Of a stretch of 64,000 bases of DNA, positions 35,373 to 43,601 are shown piece by piece (position 1 is the first letter of the stretch; the number at the start of each line of letters is the position of its first letter). The DNA lies in the NCBI RefSeq assembly GCF_000685865.1, contig NZ_JMKS01000004.1, positions 50,946 to 114,945 on the forward strand, written 5' to 3'. Position numbers and translations under genes: made by a program. The notes beneath the pieces were generated by a model, which saw only the letters and a list, made by a program, of their open reading frames with translations, did not search any database and was not told the origin of the DNA. The stretch is from Exiguobacterium antarcticum DSM 14480 (GTDB taxonomy: Bacteria > Bacillota > Bacilli > Exiguobacteriales > Exiguobacteriaceae).

Positions 35373-36386
35373 TCAACTGTCCCACATTTCCTCCAGGTGT
35401 TCGGCGTAAAATCGTAATGCCCGTCGATAGGTCCGAATGTCTGCATCGTGTGTCGTCTCGACAAGCGTCTTGACGAGGAGTCCGATCGACTCGGACGAAC
35501 GGTCAAGATTGTACAGCGTCAAGGCTAAAAACGTTTGTAACGCCGGATGGTCCGGGAAGTGAGTCAGTCCTTCCGTCAAGGTCGTATAGGCCTCTTCATA
35601 ACGCCCGAGTGCCCGGTAAGTACTACCAAGACCGACGTATGCCTGTTGCAAGTCAGGGGCCGATAAGCCGGCCTCAATCGCCTGGACGTAGTAGGGGACG
35701 GCAGCCGCTTCTTCGCCGAGGCTATCGTGACACCAAGCCATCTGATAATTCACGAACGGATCGTCAGGTGTCTGATCGAGATACGAAGTAACCAGTTTTT
35801 TAGCATCGGCGTAGTGGTTGGTCTGCCGCAATAGCCGGACCTGTTCCCAGTCATGGGGACGGGTTTGTGTCGTGGTCCGCTCCTGTCGCAGACTGACGAA
35901 GATCCGTTGGTCGATCCACGTCTCGTGTTGCGCTAAAAACTGGTGGCGGATCCCTTCCTCCTGCATGCCGAGACGCTCAGCGAGTGCAAGCGACGGCTGA
36001 TGGCTCGGGTCGATGTGCAGCTCGATCCGGTGAAAATGGAGGTGATCGAACGCCAGTGTATGTACCGCAGTCAAGGCTTCCGCCCCGTATTCGTCGAGCG
36101 ATGGTGCAGGGAACGCATAACCGATCCGGGCCCATTGAAAATCGTTTCGTGCGAGTGTCGACAGGATGATCCTTCCGAGCGGTAGCCCCTCTTCCGTACG
36201 AAAAACGCCGAAGTGGTATTCGCGATCGTCTGCTGCCCCTTGTTGGTGTAAAGCGACGACCGTCTTAAAATCGGATTCAGTAAAGCCGGCCGGGACAAGA
36301 GAAGCGGCAAGACAGTCCGGGTAATCCGATGAATCAAGCGGACGAATCGTCAACCGATCCGTTTGTGTTTCGAGGGAAAACGTCAT
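35373..36386 (-). CDS. GNAT acetyltransferase fused to tetratricopeptide repeats
   Basis: Residues 1 to about 170 form a RimJ-type GNAT domain (RLTIRPLDSSDYPDC, then EAERLGMQEEG-like LALAERLGMQEEGIRHQFL). Residues 175-337 form about four tetratricopeptide repeats (for example PDLQQAYVGLGSTYRALGR). The fusion suggests that the repeats recruit the protein to be acetylated or a partner. ATG 36386 is ten bases from AAGGAG; a TTG two codons upstream is too close. Its family is rare enough that no target can be named. Confidence 0.8.
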   Translation of the reverse strand: MTFSLETQTDRLTIRPLDSSDYPDCLAASLVPAGFTESDFKTVVALHQQGAADDREYHFGVFRTEEGLPLGRIILSTLARNDFQWARIGYAFPAPSLDEYGAEALTAVHTLAFDHLHFHRIELHIDPSHQPSLALAERLGMQEEGIRHQFLAQHETWIDQRIFVSLRQERTTTQTRPHDWEQVRLLRQTNHYADAKKLVTSYLDQTPDDPFVNYQMAWCHDSLGEEAAAVPYYVQAIEAGLSAPDLQQAYVGLGSTYRALGRYEEAYTTLTEGLTHFPDHPALQTFLALTLYNLDRSSESIGLLVKTLVETTHDADIRTYRRALRFYAEHLEEMWDS

Positions 36387-36416
36387 CTTCAAGTCACTCC
36401 TTCATCTGAAGTCAGA

Positions 36417-36448
36417 GCAAAAACCCTTCAACCGAACCGGCTGAAGGG
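36417..36448 (-). terminator. Terminator of the marR gene
   Basis: On the minus strand CCCTTCA and TGAAGGG form a 7-bp stem with an 11-base loop, followed by five T. Confidence 0.75.
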
Positions 36449-36455
36449 ACAGGCC

Positions 36456-36899
36456 TTAATTTTGTTGTTCGAGTTTTGTCAGTAACGTCCGGAACGTATC
36501 AAGCTCGGCATCCGAAAAATCAGCGAAGACGTCCGAGAGGTATTCCATCTTCATCGCTTCCAGTTTGCCATACAATTCGATGCCGTCTTCGGTTGCCCGC
36601 AGTTCGACGACACGACGGTCCAGTTCACTGCGCTCCCGTGAAATCAGTCCTTTTTTCGTCAATTCATCCGCAAGTGCCGTAATCATACTGGCTGAAAACT
36701 GGAATTCATTCGACAAAGCCGACGCGATTTGCGGGCTGCTTGTGCAAAGCGACTTCAAGATAAAGAATTCATTTCGTGTCAAGTACGTCGTAAACATGCT
36801 CCGGACATCTTTTTTGATGGCGCGGTAGTTCATCCGCAACCCTTTTTCTGTATCGACGATCAACTGATCGCGATTTGCTACTTCTAATGTAGTTGCCAT
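36456..36899 (-). CDS. MarR-family transcriptional regulator
   Basis: A 147-residue winged-helix regulator of the MarR type. The DNA-reading helix is FSASMITALADELTKKGLI and the wing ERSELDRRVVELRATEDG. MarR proteins are dimeric repressors that respond to phenolic or oxidative signals. ATG 36899 follows AAAGAGTG. Its operator and targets are not evident; the neighbours on the same strand are the RelA-like gene upstream and the GNAT-TPR gene downstream. Confidence 0.9.
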   Translation of the reverse strand: MATTLEVANRDQLIVDTEKGLRMNYRAIKKDVRSMFTTYLTRNEFFILKSLCTSSPQIASALSNEFQFSASMITALADELTKKGLISRERSELDRRVVELRATEDGIELYGKLEAMKMEYLSDVFADFSDAELDTFRTLLTKLEQQN

Positions 36900-36962
36900 A
36901 GTTTCACTCTTTCTGTACCGTAGTTTCTTCACCCGAGATTTAGTATAGTGAAAAATTTTAGT

Positions 36963-38063
36963 TTAATCAATATTTTTCTCTTGAATCATCTCTTCCGTCA
37001 ACGGTTGGACTTGTTTGATGATCTCCCCGACATTTCGCAGCTCGGGATAAAACCGCCGGAAGAAGTAATCAATCCGGTGGGGGTCGTTGCCGGCGATTGT
37101 CACGGCCATACAGATGTAGGCGATGCCGATTCCTTGGCGTGGCAGGAACGGATTTGGCATGACCTGGGCACACTTCAAGGCGAGCGGGCTGTGGACGGAC
37201 ACGGCCTCGATCAGTTCGCCGTAATTGCGAATGTCGACGTAGTGGAACATCCGGATCAATTCGTTGATCAGTTGTTGATCGGAATCGAGCATCATTTGCG
37301 AGGTGACCAGCTGTTTATCTAACGCATTGATGACGGAGGAGTGATCAATGAAATAGTTTAAGTTGTCCGATGTGATCCGGACTTGATGGGGGTCGGATAA
37401 AATCTGTTGGACCGTCTCGTCCTCAAATTGTTTTAATTGTTTTTTGATGTTGACGAACTCCTGATCGGCGATTTCAAGCAGACCGGCGACGCGGCTGAAA
37501 CTGCGCCGGACTTCGGCCGGGACGCTGTTCGGGTTTTTATAACCTAAGTCATGTTCGATCTCCGCCCAGGCATGCTGTAAAATCGACCGGATCTGGATTT
37601 CCGCCGTATGTTCCTTGAAGTGGCCGTATTCGCTGAGCGCTAACCGTTGTTCGCTTAAGGCGGCGACGAAGTGGACGGACAGGTAACCGAATTCGGTCGT
37701 ATCGAGTAATGTCGATTTGTCGACCGACTGATCGCGGTCGATCGAGAACTCATTTTCAATGATTCGGGCCGCTTCCCGGACATCATCATGAAAATAGGTG
37801 ACGATCCGGATGCCGGTCAGATCGTGGACGTCGCGGAGCGATTGGTATTTATTCGGTTGTCGCAGAACTTTTTGGTACAGGCTCTCCGATTCCTTTGTCC
37901 GGGCGACGATCGAATGGTATTTGATGCCGGCTGCGTCGAGCAGTTCCGATAATAATACTTTTAATTTATCGGCAAAGGCATCATAGTCTTCCTTTTCATT
38001 CACGTATTCGAGCATCATCGTATTTAAGTCTTGGGATTGCACGGATTTCACCTTCCTCGTCAT
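36963..38063 (-). CDS. RelA/SpoT-domain (p)ppGpp synthetase-like protein with long C-terminal part
   Basis: A 366-residue protein. Residues 50-210 form a RelA/SpoT synthetase domain (LRDVHDLTGIRIVTYF, GYLSVHFV, EIQIRSILQHAWAEIEHDLGY), so it should make or be derived from an alarmone synthetase. It has no hydrolase domain. The C-terminal 150 residues are unlike those of the small synthetases RelP and RelQ. Start ATG 38063, or GTG 38042 with a better AGGAAGG. The frame stays open upstream into the prophage, which is probably chance. The prophage integrase ends 131 bases upstream. Confidence 0.8.
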   Translation of the reverse strand: MTRKVKSVQSQDLNTMMLEYVNEKEDYDAFADKLKVLLSELLDAAGIKYHSIVARTKESESLYQKVLRQPNKYQSLRDVHDLTGIRIVTYFHDDVREAARIIENEFSIDRDQSVDKSTLLDTTEFGYLSVHFVAALSEQRLALSEYGHFKEHTAEIQIRSILQHAWAEIEHDLGYKNPNSVPAEVRRSFSRVAGLLEIADQEFVNIKKQLKQFEDETVQQILSDPHQVRITSDNLNYFIDHSSVINALDKQLVTSQMMLDSDQQLINELIRMFHYVDIRNYGELIEAVSVHSPLALKCAQVMPNPFLPRQGIGIAYICMAVTIAGNDPHRIDYFFRRFYPELRNVGEIIKQVQPLTEEMIQEKNID

Positions 38064-38193
38064 ATCTTCTTCTAGCTGTATTGTAACTCTATTTCTTATC
38101 TTTTCCCTAAACCATTGTATACCAACGTTTTTCGGTTTGTACTCATCCTTTTTTATCTGGACCTGCACATAATCTGCACATTTCGTCTGAAAA

Positions 38194-39312
38194 TCAGGCG
38201 TTTTTGTCCGAATAGAGATCGTCGAGGATGACCCGTGCCCGGTCCTTAATCTCATCCGTGACATGGAGATAATATTTGACCGTCGTCGTGAGACTCCCAT
38301 GCCCGAGCAAGTTCTGGATGCCGGTGAGCGGGAGTCCTTGCTGGATCAGGAGCGTCGCGTACGTGTGGCGGAGCGTGTGCAATGTGATCGAAGGCAATCC
38401 TGCTTGGGCCGCTTTTTCGTGGAATGGTCTCATCACGCGGCAATCATAAATATAACAGCCATCTTCACGCGTGACGACCAGGTCCTGTACGTTCTCGGCA
38501 CCATGCTCGTGCAACCATGCCCGTTGTTCGAAGCGCCACCGCTCGAGCATCTTACGCAAATGCTGGCTCATCGGGATAACACGACCGCGCCCGGACTTGA
38601 GAGTCGTCCAGTTCTTGCGTCCTGCCGTCATCGATTGTGCCGCTTGTCGTTCGATGTGGATCAGTCCGTTCTTAAAATCGACGTGCTCCCAGCCGAGGGA
38701 CCGGATCTCGTTGCTCCGCATGCCGGTATGGGCTACAATGATATACATCTTAGCAGTGGGATCGTCCTTGTGAATGGCCTCGAACCGTTGGATGTGTTCG
38801 ACGGTCCACAAGGTCTTTTCCCGTTCCACCTGCTCGCGTCTCATCTGGATGCGGGCTTCTTTGTCGAGGATGTACCTGTTTTCGTACGCATAGGTGAACA
38901 TGGAATTGATATGACGCGATAAGGAATTGCGGCTACTTGTCTTGAGTCCGCGTTCTCGTCCCGTGCGGTCTGCCCATGCGGTCAGTTCCCGTCGCGTCAG
39001 CGTGTCAAACACTCGTTTCCCGAACGTCTTGTTAAAAATATCGAGCGCGTAGTGCCGATGATAGATTGTGCGCTCCTTGAGAATGCCCACCTGCGCCTGT
39101 AGATATTCGTCCGCTACTTCCTGCACCGTCTTGCCTGTCTTTTTGCCGAGCGCTCCGTCCTCGTTCTTGCGGATCATGTCGGTCGCCCAGCGCTTCAGTT
39201 CCCGTTGCGTGTCCTTCGTCTTGCTTGGCTGATGCCGGTTGCCGTCCCGGTCGGTCAGGGACAGGCGGGTCCAATACTTGCCGTTGTCGAGTTTCTTGAT
39301 CGTGTAATGCAT
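38194..39312 (-). CDS. int: Tyrosine-family phage integrase
   Basis: A 372-residue integrase. It has an N-terminal arm-binding domain (MHYTIKKLDNGKYWTRLSLT), a SAM-like core-binding domain, and the catalytic residues Arg in AHTGMRSNEIRSL, His-x-x-Arg in HTLRHTYA, and Tyr in TTVKYYLHV. ATG 39312 follows AGGAGG; the frame upstream is not used. The CTGCACA direct repeat at 38162-38180 just past the stop could be an arm-type binding site. Confidence 0.95.
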   Translation of the reverse strand: MHYTIKKLDNGKYWTRLSLTDRDGNRHQPSKTKDTQRELKRWATDMIRKNEDGALGKKTGKTVQEVADEYLQAQVGILKERTIYHRHYALDIFNKTFGKRVFDTLTRRELTAWADRTGRERGLKTSSRNSLSRHINSMFTYAYENRYILDKEARIQMRREQVEREKTLWTVEHIQRFEAIHKDDPTAKMYIIVAHTGMRSNEIRSLGWEHVDFKNGLIHIERQAAQSMTAGRKNWTTLKSGRGRVIPMSQHLRKMLERWRFEQRAWLHEHGAENVQDLVVTREDGCYIYDCRVMRPFHEKAAQAGLPSITLHTLRHTYATLLIQQGLPLTGIQNLLGHGSLTTTVKYYLHVTDEIKDRARVILDDLYSDKNA

Positions 39313-39390
39313 GATGTTCCTCCTCTTGCGTACATACGTTCTAATTTCATTTGTAAGAAAAGGCACCTGAGTGCCTATAGTTTACTATGG

Positions 39391-40128
39391 TTACGAACCT
39401 TCTGTTGGACTTGTTTTAAAGAATTCCGTGAATCCGGGCAAGTCCGTTTGGGTGGCAGCCTTGATTCGTTCGAAGTGTCCTTTTGCCAGTGCTAGCGTTC
39501 CTTCTGGATCTTGGCGGAATTTACCGGGATAGACTTCGAGCAAAGCATCCAGTTCGTTCAACTCTTTGATGATGATCAAGTGCGCTTCTCGTGTTTGCCG
39601 GAAACCTTCTTGCGTATAGTCCGGCGCTTCGAAGTGAACGCTCGACGTGATTTCAGTCGAGAGGTTGGCATCATATTCGAACAGGTCCTTTAATTCATCG
39701 CGTGAGACATATTCAGCCCGACCGATTCCGTCTTCCGTTTCATACGGGGTGAACCGCTGTTGGAGTTCATCCGCCGCGGCGTAGATGGCATTCATGTTTT
39801 CTCCGATGCGAACCACACTTTCAATTGCTTCCGGATATTTTTCGACGTCGCTCAATTCTGGTTCAATTGCTTCGGGCTCTTCGGCGATGACCTCTGCGTC
39901 CGGCTCGTCATTCACGACAGGTTCCGGATCAGCGACGGTCTCTTCTTTCGTGGCCACCTTCTTTTCTGTTACGGTTTCCTGTTTGGGTGGACTCACTTTG
40001 ACCTGCGGCTCCTCACGATTGGCCCAAACATAGCCGCCTACACTTAACATCAATATCGCAAAGATGCTGACGATCCACATGATTCTTCGCTTCGGTTGCT
40101 TTCGCGACACACGACTTCGTCCTTCCAT
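39391..40128 (-). CDS. Prophage membrane-anchored acidic protein
   Basis: A 245-residue protein with a basic N-terminus, one membrane helix (IMWIVSIFAILMLSVGGYVW), an acidic proline-rich linker of about 55 residues and a helical outer domain. In Gram-positive prophages the slot between integrase and repressor often holds lysogeny genes for superinfection exclusion or other host traits, so that is the best guess. AGGAGG precedes ATG 40128. No close family recognised. Confidence 0.6.
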   Translation of the reverse strand: MEGRSRVSRKQPKRRIMWIVSIFAILMLSVGGYVWANREEPQVKVSPPKQETVTEKKVATKEETVADPEPVVNDEPDAEVIAEEPEAIEPELSDVEKYPEAIESVVRIGENMNAIYAAADELQQRFTPYETEDGIGRAEYVSRDELKDLFEYDANLSTEITSSVHFEAPDYTQEGFRQTREAHLIIIKELNELDALLEVYPGKFRQDPEGTLALAKGHFERIKAATQTDLPGFTEFFKTSPTEGS

Positions 40129-40254
40129 GATATATCCTCCTTGTATTCACTTGTTTATTCCGATACGCTCCAGTTCTGTTATACATATCCATACTCATTC
40201 TATACCAGTTAAGTTCCCGTTGGTGTGCTGTTTTAAGCGAATGGAAGAAAACTA

Positions 40255-40397
40255 TTCGACAAGGTCGGACGTATTTTGTCGAACGATTCTTACCAAAGGT
40301 TAGAAAATAATGTAATGGGTCTATTGTATTATTCTGCAAAATTACTTACTATGAGTAAAGAATCATAAGAATACCTGTTCGTATATTTTGGCGAACA
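40255..40397. promoter_or_regulatory. Two inverted repeats before the 62-residue ORF
   Basis: TTCGACAA (40255-40262) with TTGTCGAA (40276-40283), and TGTTCG (40376-40381) with CGAACA (40392-40397). They lie between leftward and rightward genes and could bind a regulator. They do not match the repressor operators at 41108-41193. Confidence 0.35.
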
Positions 40398-40415
40398 ACG
40401 AAGGGGATTGGGTGT

Positions 40416-40604
40416 ATGAGGTTAGTCGCAGTTCGTAAGATGGGCATAAATGATAACGATAGCTTGAACGAATTGTTAAAGCGGAATGGACCCATTGCGG
40501 TCTGCTTCACAGATGAGGACGGGGACAAAGTTGGATTTCAGTTTGACTTGGATGCGCTGAAAAATAACGACATTGCTAAAACGTTTACTTTAAAAACAAA
40601 ATGA
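40416..40604 (+). CDS. 62-residue protein, prophage
   Basis: A small acidic-basic protein starting MRLVAVRKMGINDNDSLNEL, with AAGGGG ahead of the ATG. It is the only rightward gene between integrase and repressor, and it converges on the repressor with a shared terminator. Function unknown. Confidence 0.5.
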   Translation: MRLVAVRKMGINDNDSLNELLKRNGPIAVCFTDEDGDKVGFQFDLDALKNNDIAKTFTLKTK

Positions 40605-40610
40605 CATAAC

Positions 40611-40643
40611 AAAAGACGCCGATTACTGGGCGTCTTTCTTTTT
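40611..40643. terminator. Bidirectional terminator at the repressor 3' end
   Basis: AAAGACGCC pairs with GGGCGTCTTT, followed by T-runs. It overlaps the last codons of the repressor. Confidence 0.85.
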
Positions 40644-41015
40644 TAACTTCTCCATTTCGTGTGATTGAATCACTAACTTTGTATAATCAATGATTCGATC
40701 AAAGTCACTTTTACTTAGTCCTTCAATTTCTTCTGTAGAAAGACCGAGGATCTTTAATATCTTGTTATCTACCATTTGCTGCATCTTGTATTCGTTTAAT
40801 GAAAGATGGGGTTCGTCTGTTTTTCCATATAGGTAATCATATGAGGTCTCATAAAAATCGACAATCTTTTCTAGTTCTTCTGGTTTAGGCTTCGAAATAT
40901 CATTTTCCCAGTTACTATACCGCGACGCACTGATCATCAACTTCTCACTAGCGAATTTTGCAGACATTCCAGTCGATTCGCGAAGCCTTCTAATGCGACT
41001 TCCCATTGTGTTCAT
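40623..41015 (-). CDS. XRE-family lysogeny repressor (CI-like)
   Basis: A 130-residue repressor with an N-terminal XRE helix-turn-helix (MGSRIRRLRESTGMSAKFAS, then SRYSNWENDISKP) and a short helical C-terminus. There is no peptidase domain, so RecA-stimulated self-cleavage is not expected; induction may need the antirepressor at 42086. ATG 41015 fits the domain. ATG 41054 (MEEKLLIRDEG) also has a fair ribosome binding site. The gene is divergent from cro across the operator array. Confidence 0.85.
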   Translation of the reverse strand: MNTMGSRIRRLRESTGMSAKFASEKLMISASRYSNWENDISKPKPEELEKIVDFYETSYDYLYGKTDEPHLSLNEYKMQQMVDNKILKILGLSTEEIEGLSKSDFDRIIDYTKLVIQSHEMEKLKKKDAQ

Positions 41016-41104
41016 CTCTATTCCCTCGTCCCTAATTAATAGTTTTTCTTCCATATATGCCATCCTCTCTGATGATAAAGGATGCGACGTAAACCCGCAC
41101 CTCT

Positions 41105-41133
41105 ATAATACATAAATATTGTATATTCTCCAA
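41105..41133 (-). promoter_or_regulatory. Repressor promoter (PRM-like)
   Basis: On the minus strand TTGGAG (41128-41133), a 17-base spacer and TATTAT (41105-41110). The first operator (41108-41124) overlaps its -10 and spacer, so the repressor can control its own synthesis. Confidence 0.6.
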
Positions 41134-41193
41134 ATACAATAAAAAAATACAAGAAAGTTGTTAATAAGTTGTTGACATACAAGAAGTTTGTAT
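41108..41193. promoter_or_regulatory. Three-operator array of the lysogeny switch
   Basis: Three 17-bp sites of the form ATACAA-N5-TTGTAT: ATACATAAATATTGTAT at 41108-41124, ATACAAGAAAGTTGTTA at 41147-41163, and the perfect ATACAAGAAGTTTGTAT at 41177-41193. The last fills the spacer of the rightward promoter. The first lies in the leftward one. This is the arrangement expected for competing CI and Cro proteins. Confidence 0.75.
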
Positions 41194-41200
41194 TTATAGT
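41172..41200 (+). promoter_or_regulatory. Early rightward promoter (PR-like)
   Basis: TTGACA (41172-41177), a 17-base spacer that is almost entirely the perfect operator, and TATAGT (41195-41200). Near-consensus, so strong when not repressed. Confidence 0.85.
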
Positions 41201-41231
41201 TAGGGTAACAAGTTAATAGGAGGTGAAACAA

Positions 41232-41462
41232 GTGGCAGTCGAAGAGCAGGGGCGGCCGCATTTGATCAATGCCCGTAAGTCAAAAGGGATCAGTCAGGTG
41301 TACATCGCTCGTAAATTAGGTTACACGAGTTCGAATCAGTACAGCTCGATGGAAAGAAATCGAAACGTAACTATCAAGGTTGGTCAAGCACTTGCAATCG
41401 CAAGAATGCTTGGTCTCACTGTTGAAGAACTTTTTTTTGACGAAGAAATACAAGTTTCTTGA
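41232..41462 (+). CDS. Cro-like XRE regulator
   Basis: A 76-residue helix-turn-helix protein: INARKSKGISQVYIARKLGY then SSMERNRNVTIKV. It is the first rightward gene, divergent from the repressor, so the Cro role is inferred from position and size. GTG 41232 is well spaced from AGGAGGTG; GTG 41223 touches it. A further operator-like site lies directly after its stop codon. Confidence 0.85.
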   Translation: MAVEEQGRPHLINARKSKGISQVYIARKLGYTSSNQYSSMERNRNVTIKVGQALAIARMLGLTVEELFFDEEIQVS

Positions 41463-41467
41463 ATTAT

Positions 41468-41484
41468 AAACAATAAATTTGTAT
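41468..41484. promoter_or_regulatory. Fourth operator-like site, downstream of cro
   Basis: AAACAATAAATTTGTAT matches the ATACAA-N5-TTGTAT operator at 11 of 12 arm positions. It lies between the cro stop and the next gene, too far from PR to block it directly. Confidence 0.5.
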
Positions 41485-41500
41485 TTAGCGAGGTGAAATC

Positions 41501-41758
41501 ATGCAACAAGTGGTCATGCTGTCCTTTACCCCGGAACAGCTCATGACACTCATCGACGAGCGGATCGCCGAAGCACTGGCGAACCAAACGGCGAAAGGGT
41601 GGCTGACGGAAAAGGAAGCGCAAACGTACACGGGATTCTCCCAGTTCGTTCTATATAACGCACGGATGGATGGCGAACTCAAAGCGTCCAAGTGCAACCG
41701 CAGTATCCGCTATCATCGCGACGATCTCGATGCGTGGTTGATCAGCAAACAAAAATAA
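41501..41758 (+). CDS. Excisionase-like helix-turn-helix protein
   Basis: An 85-residue protein. The C-terminal half WLTEKEAQTYTGFSQFVLYN then RSIRYHRDDLDAWL is the MerR/excisionase-type DNA-binding domain (HTH_17). The N-terminal helix (TPEQLMTLIDERIAEAL) may aid oligomerisation. It could be the phage excisionase or an early regulator. Confidence 0.75.
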   Translation: MQQVVMLSFTPEQLMTLIDERIAEALANQTAKGWLTEKEAQTYTGFSQFVLYNARMDGELKASKCNRSIRYHRDDLDAWLISKQK

Positions 41759-41771
41759 GGAGGCAGTAAAC

Positions 41772-42089
41772 GTGAATAAACGACAAAAAAAGAAACTCGC
41801 TCATGTTTTGCTTTGGCGGAAATTAAAGTTGCTCGGTGGAGAAAAACAAGATACGTACGTCCGAGTCTTGAGTTCGGAACCAGTTGGTTCTGGAGCGTTG
41901 TACAAAGGTGATTATGCAAGGGTTCGTGAGGACCTTGAAGATGATGAGGTTTTTGTTTGGTTGCAAAACAAAAAACAAAGAGCAGAACAGGTGCTGCATG
42001 CTTCTTGGGGCATTGATAACGGTGGGTTTGGACAACCTTACACGACTCATGAATTCGAAATTGTTTGGAAGGATGGGAAGCCAGTATGA
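41772..42089 (+). CDS. Prophage protein of unknown function
   Basis: A 105-residue protein with a basic opening (MNKRQKKKLAHVLLWRKLKL) and an acidic second half. GTG 41772 follows GGAGG. Its stop overlaps the antirepressor start by four bases. No family recognised. Confidence 0.6.
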   Translation: MNKRQKKKLAHVLLWRKLKLLGGEKQDTYVRVLSSEPVGSGALYKGDYARVREDLEDDEVFVWLQNKKQRAEQVLHASWGIDNGGFGQPYTTHEFEIVWKDGKPV

Positions 42090-42850
42090 ATCAACTCACA
42101 AAGGTATTTGAAGGAAATGAAGTCCGCGTCGTCGGTACACCAGAACAACCACTGTTCGTTTTAGCAGATGTATGTAAGGTACTCGACTTAACAACTCCAG
42201 CTCGAGTGAAAGAACGACTTTCGGATGGGGTGAGTTCAACTCATACCATCACAGATTCACTTAATCGTATTCAACAAGTCACGGTCATCAACGAAGACGG
42301 CCTGTACGACGTCATCCTCGACAGCCGCAAGCCACAAGCGAAACGGTTCCGCAAATGGGTGACGGGTGAAGTCCTTCCCTCGATCCGCAAAGACGGCGGC
42401 TACATGATCGCCCGTCACGACGAGTCACCGGAAGAAATCATGGCCCGCGGCTTACTGATTGCTCAGACGACGATTGAACGACTCCGGCATGAGAAGGAAG
42501 CAGCGACCGCCAAACTCGAAGAACAACGTCCGCAAGTCCTGTTCGCTGAAGCAGTCTCAACAAGCCAGACGAGCATCCTGGTCGGTCAACTCGCGAAACT
42601 AATCAGTCAGAACGGTGTCGCCATCGGACAGAATCGCTTGTTCGCTTGGATGCGGGAGAACGGCTACCTCGGTAAGAAGGGTGCCCACTACAATGAGCCG
42701 ACGCAATACTCGGTCGAACGTGGATGGTTCGAAGTACTGGAACGCACGAACAATAACCCGGACGGCACGGTACGGATCACACGGACGACGAAAGTCACTG
42801 GCAAAGGTCAAATCTACTTCATGAGCAAACTGCTCGACGAGGTGAGCTGA
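42086..42850 (+). CDS. BRO/Ant-family phage antirepressor
   Basis: A 254-residue protein. The N-terminal BRO-N domain runs FEGNEVRVVGTPEQPLFVLA to SIRKDGGYM, including the VLDLTTPARVKERL segment. A coiled linker leads to a C-terminal ANT (KilAC) domain with ISQNGVAIGQNRLFAWMREN and YLGKKG. Such proteins bind the CI-type repressor or its operators and trigger lytic growth. ATG 42086 overlaps the previous stop; the in-frame upstream start lacks a ribosome binding site. Confidence 0.9.
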   Translation: MNQLTKVFEGNEVRVVGTPEQPLFVLADVCKVLDLTTPARVKERLSDGVSSTHTITDSLNRIQQVTVINEDGLYDVILDSRKPQAKRFRKWVTGEVLPSIRKDGGYMIARHDESPEEIMARGLLIAQTTIERLRHEKEAATAKLEEQRPQVLFAEAVSTSQTSILVGQLAKLISQNGVAIGQNRLFAWMRENGYLGKKGAHYNEPTQYSVERGWFEVLERTNNNPDGTVRITRTTKVTGKGQIYFMSKLLDEVS

Positions 42851-42957
42851 TGGTTAGTGCCTTCTGGTTCTTTTACAGCCTATTCCTACTATTCGGCTTC
42901 ATCGTATTCGCCGGCACCTGCTACATCGAGCGTAACGACGGTGACCCATGGTTCTAA
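42850..42957 (+). CDS. 35-residue membrane peptide, prophage
   Basis: MVSAFWFFYSLFLLFGFIVF then AGTCYIERNDGDPWF. One membrane helix with a polar tail. ATG 42850 shares its A with the antirepressor stop (TGATG), so it is translated by coupling. Too short for most gene finders. Confidence 0.5.
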   Translation: MVSAFWFFYSLFLLFGFIVFAGTCYIERNDGDPWF

Positions 42958-43031
42958 AAATCGGCCTGGTCATCTTCATCACCGTACTGTTGCTCAATCT
43001 CGACGAACTGGAACGGATTTACGGCAAATAA
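42948..43031 (+). CDS. 27-residue membrane peptide, prophage
   Basis: MVLKIGLVIFITVLLLNLDE then LERIYGK. It overlaps the end of the preceding small ORF by 10 bases. The pair of short single-helix peptides recalls phage toxin, holin-like or host-takeover peptides, but nothing more specific can be said. Confidence 0.4.
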   Translation: MVLKIGLVIFITVLLLNLDELERIYGK

Positions 43032-43111
43032 AAAACACCCATACCGGAGGCAGGGTGCTCTCATAACTCGACACTATGAGTATACCACGCTCCGCACAAG
43101 GAGGAAACGAT

Positions 43112-43408
43112 ATGGTCACGACACACAAGATCGACCGCACACTCCCGGCAATCGTCCAGACGACGCCTGAAATCATGGCACTGGTCAGCAAGGGTCCGGT
43201 CAAGATCGACACCATCCACTCGGCGCTCACAGCGTCTTATCAACATCTCGCTAATGCGGCCTACCAACTCGACGCGAATCACCCGGTGCACGTCTTCCTG
43301 AAGCAGGTGCACAACGAACTGTACGCGATTGAAAACGCACTCGACGAGCAGAACAACCTGTTCATCCACGCAGAGGAATCGATTGATCCAAAGGTGGTGG
43401 CGTTATGA
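43112..43408 (+). CDS. Prophage helical protein of unknown function
   Basis: A 98-residue mostly helical protein (MVTTHKIDRTLPAIVQTTPE onward). ATG 43112 follows AAGGAGGA; the longer frame upstream has no such site. A small hairpin lies between this gene and the membrane peptides. Its stop overlaps the next start by four bases. Confidence 0.55.
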   Translation: MVTTHKIDRTLPAIVQTTPEIMALVSKGPVKIDTIHSALTASYQHLANAAYQLDANHPVHVFLKQVHNELYAIENALDEQNNLFIHAEESIDPKVVAL

Positions 43409-43587
43409 CACTCCAGACCCTCGCAGAACGGGCAACGGAAGTCGCGGAGGCGCAACCGAAACTGGTCACCCTGATTGAAACACTCACCGCGGAACACGCC
43501 GGCCTCGGCTTGACGGACGAGCAACACGCGGTCTTGCAAGGACTCACCAATGAAGCGATAGAGATTCTCCTGGATCTCGGACGCTAA
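43405..43587 (+). CDS. Small acidic prophage protein
   Basis: A 60-residue helical acidic protein (LAERATEVAEAQPKLVTLIE). Its ATGA start overlaps the previous stop, which supports coding. No family recognised. Confidence 0.5.
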   Translation: MTLQTLAERATEVAEAQPKLVTLIETLTAEHAGLGLTDEQHAVLQGLTNEAIEILLDLGR

Positions 43588-43601
43588 GGAGGCAAATGAC
43601 G

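Noticed and set aside
38064..38300. N-terminal extension of the RelA-like protein into the prophage
   Set aside because: It overlaps the integrase gene in another frame, has no ribosome binding site, and adds low-complexity residues that match no domain.
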